Shown here piece by piece: positions 7,387-13,702 of a stretch of 17,540 bases of DNA. The notes under the pieces are model-generated. The model saw only the letters and a program-made list of their open reading frames with translations, was not told the origin of the DNA and did not search any database. The translations under genes were made by a program, and so were the position numbers. The DNA is taken from positions 1 to 17,540 of the forward strand of contig JACQMB010000101.1 of assembly GCA_016203765.1 (NCBI GenBank), written 5' to 3'. This DNA is from Deltaproteobacteria bacterium (GTDB lineage: Bacteria > UBA10199 > SPLOWO2-01-44-7). Every line of letters starts with the position of its first letter. Position 1 is the first letter of the stretch.

Positions 7387-7406
7387 AGAGGAGAGCGATG
7401 TCATGA
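7387..7406 (+). promoter_or_regulatory. Shine-Dalgarno and two-codon ORF overlapping the 190-aa start
   Basis: AGAGGAG (7387-7393) lies 4 nt before ATG 7398, which opens a minimal frame ATG TCA TGA, and 9 nt before the gene's ATG at 7403. The stop codon of the mini-frame overlaps the gene's start codon. It may be chance or a reinitiation device. Confidence 0.4.
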
Positions 7407-7975
7407 CGATTGAATTTGATCCGAGACCACGAGGGGTTTCACAGCCGGCGCAAACGAATGAGAGCCCGGAACAAAATGAAACCGCGAGTGCCCAGTCGGG
7501 CGATTTTTTCAACGCCGACCCCTTTGTCCAACAGACGGTCAGCGAGATGGATCTCCTGTTCAGCGGTATACGGCGTTTTGAACGAATCCAAGAAGAAAAT
7601 CCGACCGACGCAATCCACATCCCCGGCCTCGACACGGACCTTCTGAACCCGATGCCGGTTTTGGGAAGCTCCTCGCGCGACCTTACCGAAATCATCCGCC
7701 GCTATGAAGGGCTCCAAAAGAATCTGATCGAGCGAAGAAACAACTATTCGCACGCCCTGGAGGGTTTTTTGCGTCCCGAAGAGGCGATGGATCTCTACGA
7801 CCGGATTGAACAGATCGACCGGGCCCTCCTTCGGGTGGACCGTGAGCTGACCGCCGCCACGCGCAAAAAAGAACAGCTGGAGCGATGGGAAGAAAGGGAG
7901 AGAATGCGCCGGATTGAGGAGGAAGAGAGTACGGATGAACGGTTGGCGGATCTTTATCGGAGATCACAGCCGTAA
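7403..7975 (+). CDS. Coiled-coil protein paralogous to the N-terminus of the 811-aa protein
   Basis: Function not recognised; 190 aa, no signal peptide or membrane segment. Residues 1-35 are polar and disordered-looking. Then come NADPFVQQTV (37-46) and DLLFSG (50-55), which match NADPELQNTV and DLLFVG in the 811-aa protein at 24-33 and 54-59. Residues 93-165 form a helical hairpin with the turn GFLRPEE. It aligns with the 811-aa protein's hairpin through the pattern RR-x2-[NDYF]..., G-x-RPxE, IxxID and RE[LI]. The end is a highly charged coiled coil (about 155-178, runs of Arg/Glu). ATG 7403 follows AGAGGAG with 9-nt spacing. It appears co-transcribed with the 80-aa gene. The paralogy suggests a partner, adaptor or stand-alone version of the large protein's N-terminal module; this is inference. 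Confidence 0.8.
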   Translation: MTIEFDPRPRGVSQPAQTNESPEQNETASAQSGDFFNADPFVQQTVSEMDLLFSGIRRFERIQEENPTDAIHIPGLDTDLLNPMPVLGSSSRDLTEIIRRYEGLQKNLIERRNNYSHALEGFLRPEEAMDLYDRIEQIDRALLRVDRELTAATRKKEQLERWEERERMRRIEEEESTDERLADLYRRSQP

Positions 7976-8004
7976 GGGGTAACTGGGGAGAAAAGGCCCC
8001 GAAG

Positions 8005-8040
8005 AGGGACCAGGGACTAGGGACCAGGGACTAGGGACCA
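8005..8040 (+). repeat. Heptamer tandem repeat, AGGGACY variant
   Basis: About five tandem heptamers alternate AGGGACC and AGGGACT, ending in GGGACCA. The 7-nt period and GGACTA core match the arrays at 5613 and 6932, so it looks like a sequence variant of the same dispersed family. It lies between the two accessory operons. Confidence 0.8.
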
Positions 8041-8074
8041 AAAGAAAAATGGATTAACTTATTGATATTATTAG

Positions 8075-8106
8075 ACATAAACACATAAAAACATAGGCAC
8101 ATAAAC
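8075..8106 (+). repeat. Octamer tandem repeat ACATAAAC upstream of sigma-54 promoter 2
   Basis: Four head-to-tail octamers occur at 8075, 8083, 8091 and 8099 (ACATAAAC, ACATAAAA, ACATAGGC, ACATAAAC). The array is A/T-rich and ends 9 nt before the -24 GG. Relative to the predicted start it spans about -66 to -35. It could be a regulator or bending-protein site, or simply a microsatellite. Confidence 0.7.
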
Positions 8107-8113
8107 AAAGTAA

Positions 8114-8130
8114 TTGGCAAGTAATTTGCA
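8114..8130 (+). promoter_or_regulatory. Predicted sigma-54 (-24/-12) promoter 2
   Basis: TTGGCAAG-TAAT-TTGCA matches YTGGCACG-N4-TTGCW with one mismatch (A for the second C) and exact GG-N10-GC spacing (GG 8116-8117, GC 8128-8129). Predicted start is about 8141, 4 nt before ATG 8145. The distance from the -12 C to the ATG (16 nt) is identical to that at promoter 1, which makes chance less likely. Confidence 0.68.
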
Positions 8131-8144
8131 GTAGATACAAAGCG

Positions 8145-10580
8145 ATGCAGATTTTTCGTACAAATAGAGCCCAAAATCTAGGTCCCCGGAGCGAAGAACT
8201 GCCGGAGACCCAAAACGCCGACCCGGAGCTCCAAAACACGGTCAATGACTTTTTCAACCAGGAGGCGGCGGCCGAAGAGCCGGTGCTTCCGACCAGCCCT
8301 TTTGATCTCCTCTTTGTGGGTACACCTCCCGCCCCCGGCACCGAAGCGGCCAATGGCTCCCCTTCCACCAGCCAATTTGCCCCGGCCCGCGTGGTCACCC
8401 TGGAGCAGTGGCTGATGGCCTATCCGGAAGGGATTCACGCCCTGAATCTCTACAAGGAGAAAATGGAGCAGATTTTGCAAACCCGTTTTATCGATCGGCG
8501 CGACGGATTTCAACAGCTTTTGCAAAACGGCGGGATGCGTCCCAATGAAATCAGTGTCATCCAGCAGGTGATCGCCGATATCGACGCCTCGATCGTCATC
8601 ATGCGCCGGGAGATCGAAAAGGCCGAAAATAAAATTCAGGAACAAGGCCAGATTTTTTTCAGGGAAAGATCGGCCATGCAGGATTTAAACAACGACGGCT
8701 TCATCGGCGATCCGAACAGTGATGATTTTTATAAAATTGCCACCCACCCCAACGGCGACGTTGTAATCCTGGACAAAAATAACCATATAGCCGTCAACCC
8801 TTATTTGGACCCCAACTACAAGCCGGCCCTGACCGATACCGAGAGTGTCCGGCTGATCGAAAGGGAGAGGCACGGTGTCCAACCGATCGGGGCCTCCCAG
8901 TGGACCTTTGACGAAACCTTTGAAATTGCTGGCTTCAGGCCGGAAGGCTGGTCTAATCATACTTTTGGAGCCCAAATTGACGTGACTGTTCCCGAAGGTT
9001 TCTGGGTGGAGGCCGATGCGGAAGGGAATCCGGTTGTGGAATGGGATGAACTGGGGAGCGAATCCGTTCTCAAACCCAAACCGTTCGAAGTCATCACGCG
9101 GGAAGACGGCAAAGAAAGATACGGCCAAAATCCCCCCTCCGATGACGAAAGAGACCGCTGGGTTTTTGTCAAAGTCACCGATCTGGAGATTAAAAGCGAA
9201 GATATCTCCCACCTCGAGGATGCCGACGGCAATCCCGTGGACGGCGGCTTTGTCCACTATCAATTCAGCGGGGTTGTCGACGGCCAGCTGGTAACGGTCA
9301 TGCGGATGCGCTTTCAGGGGGTGGAGAGCCGCTCCGCCAATCCCCTCGTCTCCGACGGGTCCAATTATATTGCGGCCACCACGGTGGGCATCGCGGTCAA
9401 CGCCGGCGACAAGACAACCGACGAAGAGGGCAATGAAATCATGGTCCCCCACTCCAGCCGGATCAGCCCGATTAATATCAACGCCCAGGGTTACACCTCC
9501 ACGGGAAAAGTCATTTCGACAGACAATTACCGAAATGAAGATTTTTTGAATACCTTAGGGTTGCCCGCCGACTTTTCGGGGGGGCTCGACCGCCTGAGCG
9601 ACGAACAGGAAAACGAAAACATCCACAGCGACAAGGATCGCGCAACCATGGCTGCCGCAGACACTCTGGAGAGCTTTAGTCTGACCTCGGTTCTCCCGGA
9701 GGAGATTGCCAATAGAATTGGCGGGCTGGCGACCTACATCCCCAAAGACACCAATAACCATACTTACGGCTATGATGCTTATAAAACCGGCCTGTTCGCT
9801 AAGAATCTGCGGGGGGTGATTCGGGGAACAGGCTATAATGACATCATTACGGTCCCGCCGCCCAATGAAGAGGCGATACGCAACATGCTGCCGCCGGGGG
9901 CGGAAGAAATTGATCCCTCCAATCCGGCCTATGGCACCTATGTGGATGCCGGATCTGGAAAAAACATCGTTGTTTCCAAAGGGGGCGATATCTACGCCAA
10001 AAACGCCACCTTCTTCTGGCGGGAAGCGTCCCCCGGCAGCCGGCGCGGCGATATGATCTATCTCGATGTGGCGGAGGTGAATAAATCCGGAGAACATAAC
10101 AACAGAATTTTCGTTCATATCGGCGATCAAAGCCCCGAGGTAGTGGCGATTGCGATGGGGATCGACCAGGACGAAGATGACGAGGCCCGAGAGGCCGATG
10201 ACCGAGATATCCCGCCGGAGAAGATGGACACGGAAGTATCTTCACAAAATGACGATTGGCAGGAAGGACCCGCCTTTGAGCGGGACATTGTCAGAAATGA
10301 CGTGAGGGCCAACGATATTTTCGGCGGCATCGACTACGGAATCTATGAAGAGGGATTAAGAGATCAAATTCAAACCGCCTCCGCGGATGCCTATGACGAG
10401 ATTTTAACCAAGGTCATCCGGTTGGACCCCGTCAACGATTTTGAATTCAATCCTGACGGCTGGGACATCCCCGAATTTGTACAGGACGAGGATGCCAATG
10501 CCGACGCCTTTTTCGCGGAATGGGAATTTTTCAGCGATCAGGAGCCCGATATGAATCCGGAGACACTGCAAAATGAGTAG
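8145..10580 (+). CDS. Large acidic protein with helical hairpin and degenerate RTX-like region
   Basis: Function not recognised; 811 aa, acidic, no Sec signal peptide, no membrane segment. Residues 1-85 are low-complexity and carry NADPELQNTV and DLLFVG, shared with the 190-aa protein. Residues 95-168 form a helical hairpin with the turn GGMRPNE. DLNNDGFIGD (180-189) looks like a calcium-binding EF-hand/dockerin-type loop, though position 12 is Asn. The middle (about 230-450) is beta-rich. RGTGYNDIITV (560-570) and DAGSGKNIVVSKGGD (601-615) resemble eroded RTX repeats. The C-terminal 140 residues are very acidic (for example DQDEDDEAREADDRD). ATG 8145 has no Shine-Dalgarno. No in-frame start exists between the TAG at 8094 and 8145, so this start is firm. 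It overlaps the next gene by 8 nt, hence translational coupling. It may be a secreted or surface calcium-binding protein; this is inference. Confidence 0.85.
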   Translation: MQIFRTNRAQNLGPRSEELPETQNADPELQNTVNDFFNQEAAAEEPVLPTSPFDLLFVGTPPAPGTEAANGSPSTSQFAPARVVTLEQWLMAYPEGIHALNLYKEKMEQILQTRFIDRRDGFQQLLQNGGMRPNEISVIQQVIADIDASIVIMRREIEKAENKIQEQGQIFFRERSAMQDLNNDGFIGDPNSDDFYKIATHPNGDVVILDKNNHIAVNPYLDPNYKPALTDTESVRLIERERHGVQPIGASQWTFDETFEIAGFRPEGWSNHTFGAQIDVTVPEGFWVEADAEGNPVVEWDELGSESVLKPKPFEVITREDGKERYGQNPPSDDERDRWVFVKVTDLEIKSEDISHLEDADGNPVDGGFVHYQFSGVVDGQLVTVMRMRFQGVESRSANPLVSDGSNYIAATTVGIAVNAGDKTTDEEGNEIMVPHSSRISPININAQGYTSTGKVISTDNYRNEDFLNTLGLPADFSGGLDRLSDEQENENIHSDKDRATMAAADTLESFSLTSVLPEEIANRIGGLATYIPKDTNNHTYGYDAYKTGLFAKNLRGVIRGTGYNDIITVPPPNEEAIRNMLPPGAEEIDPSNPAYGTYVDAGSGKNIVVSKGGDIYAKNATFFWREASPGSRRGDMIYLDVAEVNKSGEHNNRIFVHIGDQSPEVVAIAMGIDQDEDDEAREADDRDIPPEKMDTEVSSQNDDWQEGPAFERDIVRNDVRANDIFGGIDYGIYEEGLRDQIQTASADAYDEILTKVIRLDPVNDFEFNPDGWDIPEFVQDEDANADAFFAEWEFFSDQEPDMNPETLQNE

Positions 10581-12894
10581 CCACGTTAACAATGTAACCG
10601 GCCCGCTGGGAATAACCGGCGCCCCGGTCAATACGCAACAGGCCGAGGAGATGAAGGCCAAAATTGAGGAGGCCTTGATTGAAGTCCGCCAGGCCAAGGA
10701 CCTCGACCAATACATGGACATGAACGACCGGGCACAGCTGGAGATCATGGAGGCCAAACTCAAGTCGACTTTAACCCTCATCAATCATTTTTTGACTACC
10801 GGCGAATGGGGTGTTCCGGGATTGAACGGCGAAGGACAGGCAGGCTTCGGCTCCAACGCCGATGTTATCAGAGATGCCAACCCCGGCTGGAACGGCGATT
10901 TCACCCTCCGTCAGCAAATCCCCGATTATGAAGATGTGGACAGCTGGGTCGCCGACGCCGACTTTGAAGGTTTCATCGCTATTCAGGACAGCGGCGATCC
11001 CCTGAACGCCCCGGAACTGGCTTTGGTGGCCTCACCCACCACAATCAAAATCGAGGGTTTCAACCGCGGCCGTGATATTGTCTACGTCGAAACCTATCGG
11101 GATGAAAACGGCGCTGAACAAAAACGTTTTTGGGTCGGTGTGGACCATGCCGTCAATATCCGGGCCCGCATCACGGTCAGCGCCCATAACTTGCAGGCCA
11201 ATCGTCTGGAAGGAATTCCTGGTGTCGATAATCCCAGCCAGGGTGTGGTGATGGATTTCCATCGCGTTGTCCGCGTCAGTGACGGTTGGGGCGGTCATGA
11301 ACCGGGAACCCACGGCATGATGACCTTTATCGGATCTGATTTAAACGACGATATTACGGGCACGCAAAGCAAGGATATCATCGCGGGATTGCAAGGCAGT
11401 GACACACTCAGTGGTGAGGGGGGAGAAGATATTTTGTTCGGCGACAGCGGCATTTGGTCCGATCCGGTCGAAGGAATCACCCCCGAAATGGTCCGCGAAC
11501 AATTGGGCCTGCGCACCGATCTGCCCGATGGAGATGATACGATTGACGGCGGCGCCGGAAAAGACCAACTCTACGGCGACGGCGGGTTCAATTACGGATT
11601 TACCACCGACGCCCGAACCGGCGATGATAGGGAGGTTCAACCGGGCATTGATCATCAATTCGATGCGCCCGGCGGTCTGCCTCGCAGCAATGACAGCTGG
11701 TTTGTGAGAAACCAGTCGGAGGGCTGGGGAAACCCCCGCGAAGTCAACGATTATACCGTCGAAATCGAGGAGACCTCCATTGCCGACGGCGAAGCGCGAA
11801 TTCTTACCCTCAAGATGCCCAACGGCTTCGATTACGCCAGCGGCGAGCAGTTGGGAAACGGCGATCTCAAGATCACTTTTGTCAAACACGTCGACGGCCA
11901 GCCCCCCCAACAGTTCGTCGTCATCGTGAAAGGGGCCCTGCGCGAGAGAAACGGTTCCCTCAACTCCCCCTTCACGTTAAGACTCTTGGGGAACGGCGAA
12001 GCCAACATCATCGACTTTCACTCTGTGGAGATGAATAACAACAACTTTGTGGTGGAGGGGCAGGCCGACAACGACATGATCCTAGCCCCCAAAACCGAAC
12101 TGAACAGCCACGGCTGGTCGCTCAATGACCTGCTGGGAGAGAGAAACCGGGTCAATGAGGTTGTCATCGAAGATACTTATCTCGACACCGTGATTCCCCG
12201 GCGCGGGGATCGAGAAGCCGACGAGGCCCAGCCGGGGGTGCGCGCCGATGTGGGAGAAAATGAAATCGTGGTCACCCGCTCGCCGGGTGAAGATTCCGAG
12301 ACCCGCGACGTCAATATCGTTCCCCCCGCCGATTTCGATTTTGCCTATGTGATGGTGGACCCGAATGATCCGAAGAGAAAGGACCTTTTGGTTGTTCTGG
12401 TCGATCAGAGGACGGCGGGAGCCGATCCGAATGTTCTGGTGATTCGCATCAAGGACTACGAAACTTTTGCCGGTGACAACGTGGAGGTCAACAATTGGGG
12501 AAGCTGGCTCCATATCGGAAACAATTTTGATTTCGGCTCGCCGGCCGGAGGGGGCTCCGGTGGAGAATCCCCTGCCCCCGACAATTGGAACGGCCTCATT
12601 TATGTCCTCTCCCCCACCGAGGTCGATGGGGAACGGGTGGTTGGAAACGCGATTTTGGGCGGCGCGGGAGACGACTTTGCCTTCCACGGCGTGGGGGACA
12701 CGGTCGATGCCGAATCGCCACTGGCGGTCAATTACGGGGATCCGGCGAGTACGCAGGGGACAACGGGAGGAACGGGTGGTACGGGGGGCACCGGCGGTAC
12801 TGGCGGTACCGGGGGTGCGGGTGGTGCTGGTGAAGGTGAGGGTGAAGGTGAGGGTGAAGGTGAGGGTGAGGGTGAAGATGACGAAGACGCCTAA
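10573..12894 (+). CDS. RTX-type calcium-binding protein with helical-hairpin N-terminus and Gly-rich acidic tail
   Basis: A 773-aa protein with no Sec signal peptide. Residues 24-75 form a helical hairpin (IMEAKLKSTLTLINHFL) comparable to that of the 80-aa protein. Beta-rich sequence follows. RTX nonapeptide-type repeats lie at 253-293 (SDLNDDITGT, SGEGGEDILFGD) and 318-337 (DGDDTIDGGAGKDQLYGDGG), with a third trace at 690-709 (GNAILGGAGDDFAF). Two similar beta modules (about 392-475 and 530-645, ending FVVIVKGAL and LVIRIKDYETF) recall the HCBP-related domain of hemolysin-type proteins. The tail is six TGG units (731-748), eight GE units (753-768) and EDDEDA. RTX proteins usually leave by type I secretion through a C-terminal signal; no ABC exporter is visible here and this tail is atypical. 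ATG 10573 overlaps the 811-aa stop, with GGAG 10559-10562 upstream. Its stop overlaps the truA stop by 4 nt, leaving no room for a terminator. Confidence 0.88.
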   Translation: MSSHVNNVTGPLGITGAPVNTQQAEEMKAKIEEALIEVRQAKDLDQYMDMNDRAQLEIMEAKLKSTLTLINHFLTTGEWGVPGLNGEGQAGFGSNADVIRDANPGWNGDFTLRQQIPDYEDVDSWVADADFEGFIAIQDSGDPLNAPELALVASPTTIKIEGFNRGRDIVYVETYRDENGAEQKRFWVGVDHAVNIRARITVSAHNLQANRLEGIPGVDNPSQGVVMDFHRVVRVSDGWGGHEPGTHGMMTFIGSDLNDDITGTQSKDIIAGLQGSDTLSGEGGEDILFGDSGIWSDPVEGITPEMVREQLGLRTDLPDGDDTIDGGAGKDQLYGDGGFNYGFTTDARTGDDREVQPGIDHQFDAPGGLPRSNDSWFVRNQSEGWGNPREVNDYTVEIEETSIADGEARILTLKMPNGFDYASGEQLGNGDLKITFVKHVDGQPPQQFVVIVKGALRERNGSLNSPFTLRLLGNGEANIIDFHSVEMNNNNFVVEGQADNDMILAPKTELNSHGWSLNDLLGERNRVNEVVIEDTYLDTVIPRRGDREADEAQPGVRADVGENEIVVTRSPGEDSETRDVNIVPPADFDFAYVMVDPNDPKRKDLLVVLVDQRTAGADPNVLVIRIKDYETFAGDNVEVNNWGSWLHIGNNFDFGSPAGGGSGGESPAPDNWNGLIYVLSPTEVDGERVVGNAILGGAGDDFAFHGVGDTVDAESPLAVNYGDPASTQGTTGGTGGTGGTGGTGGTGGAGGAGEGEGEGEGEGEGEGEDDEDA
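12763..12816 (+). repeat. 9-nt minisatellite encoding (Thr-Gly-Gly)6
   Basis: Six 9-nt units (ACN GGN GGN) lie in the 3' end of the RTX gene. Third positions vary while the amino acids are constant, which implies selection on the peptide or old expansion. Confidence 0.9.
12829..12876 (+). repeat. 6/12-nt minisatellite encoding (Gly-Glu)8
   Basis: Eight GGTGAR codon pairs, partly in a 12-nt higher-order unit (GGTGAAGGTGAG), directly follow the TGG array. Near-perfect DNA identity suggests recent expansion and possible length variation between strains. Confidence 0.92.
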
Positions 12895-13619
12895 TACTCA
12901 ACCCCTACAAGATACAACCCCTGCGGCGGGGCGGTGGGGCCGGCTTGGGTTCGATCCTTGGCTCCCAATATATCTTGCATGACAGTTGGTGCCTGGCACT
13001 TATTGTCACGTCCGATGGCGACCAGCGTCCCAACAATATTTCTCACCATCTGCTTTAAAAAACCATTGCCAGTGAACGTGATTTGATCCTTCGCAAAACC
13101 AACTTCTTCCAACCGGCGCACCGTCGTCTTTACCTCTCCCCCCGCCGCCACAAAACTTTTGAAATCATGCTCGCCCGCCAAACAGCGCGAGGCGGTCTCC
13201 ATCGCCTGCCAATCGAGCCCCGGCCCCACCCACCAGGCGCGATTGCGCTCTAAAGCGGAAGGGATATTCTCCGTATCAAACAGATACCGGTAGGTTTTTT
13301 GTTTGGCATCGCGAATGGGGTGAAAATCGAGGGCCACCTCCTCACAACTTTTGACACGAATATCTTCGGGTAAAAGAGAATTGAGCCCCTTCAAAAACCC
13401 CCCGCAGGGAATTTCCCGCGACGTTTGAAACGAAGCCACCTGTCCCAGGGCATGAACTCCCGCGTCGGTCCGGCTGGCGCCAAGGAGTTTGACTTTCTCC
13501 TCGGTCATTTGTTCAACGGCCCGGCGCACCACATCCTGAATGGCCAGCGCGTTCGCCTGCGCCTGCCACCCGGCATAAGCGGTGCCGTCATATTCCAATG
13601 TCAGTTTGATATTTCTCAT
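12891..13619 (-). CDS. truA: tRNA pseudouridine synthase A
   Basis: TruA converts uridines 38-40 of many tRNAs to pseudouridine. The 242-aa protein starts MRNIKLTLEYDGTAYAGWQ and carries the catalytic aspartate Asp52 in GASRTDAGVHALGQVASF. The usual C-terminal pattern FLKQMVRNIVGTLVAIGR...AGPTAPPQGLYLVGVEY follows. The ATG (13619-13617) lies directly against an 83-bp inverted-repeat element and has no Shine-Dalgarno. Later starts would remove conserved residues. Last gene of the tyrS-asd-truA operon. The loop DNKCQAPTV before the final helix is encoded by DNA resembling a REP-type palindrome (GTGCCAGGCACC), without breaking the frame. It ends inside the stop region of the convergent RTX gene. 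Confidence 0.95.
   Translation of the reverse strand: MRNIKLTLEYDGTAYAGWQAQANALAIQDVVRRAVEQMTEEKVKLLGASRTDAGVHALGQVASFQTSREIPCGGFLKGLNSLLPEDIRVKSCEEVALDFHPIRDAKQKTYRYLFDTENIPSALERNRAWWVGPGLDWQAMETASRCLAGEHDFKSFVAAGGEVKTTVRRLEEVGFAKDQITFTGNGFLKQMVRNIVGTLVAIGRDNKCQAPTVMQDILGAKDRTQAGPTAPPQGLYLVGVEY
12988..13009 (-). repeat. REP-like palindrome inside truA
   Basis: A 22-nt stretch contains GGTGCCTGGCAC, a near-palindrome, and shares its ends (GGTGCC, TGTCAC) with 6989-7010. In truA it encodes the residues around DNKCQAPT in a variable loop. It may be an insertion tolerated by the protein, or chance. Confidence 0.25.
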
Positions 13620-13702
13620 GGGGTCAAGTCTCAGGTTGACAAGTACCTTTGGACAAGCCGGGCGGCCACTTTGAAGAACTAGTCAACCTGAGACTTGACC
13701 CC
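13620..13702. mobile_element. 83-bp MITE/BIME-like element with perfect 21-bp inverted repeats
   Basis: The left arm 13620-13640 (begins GGGGTCAAGTCTC) and right arm 13682-13702 (ends GAGACTTGACCCC) are exact reverse complements over 21 bp, with a 41-bp centre. No ORF fits inside. The element fills the whole asd-truA junction. Its right arm encodes the last seven residues of Asd (GVKSQVD), the TAG lies just inside the centre, and its left arm abuts the truA ATG. In mRNA it would fold into a 21-bp stem. The structure is seen directly; mobility is inferred. Confidence 0.75.

Noticed and set aside
7984..8000. Terminator after the 190-aa gene (GGGG...CCCC)
   Set aside because: Only a four-base stem with an 8-nt loop and no following T-tract.
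5613..8106. CRISPR array from the tandem repeats
   Set aside because: Units are 7-8 nt, head to tail, with no unique spacers, and no cas genes are near.
8685..10130. Reverse-strand open frames of 255 and 191 codons opposite the 811-aa gene
   Set aside because: No recognisable protein, no ribosome site, and the forward frame is continuous and shares motifs with a neighbour.
12082..12687. Reverse-strand frame of 201 codons opposite the RTX gene
   Set aside because: Antisense shadow; the forward frame has RTX repeats and beta modules.
12994..13009. Sigma-54-like TGGCACTTATTGTCAC within truA
   Set aside because: After GG-N10 the sequence is CA, not GC, and no forward gene follows; better explained as part of a REP-like palindrome.
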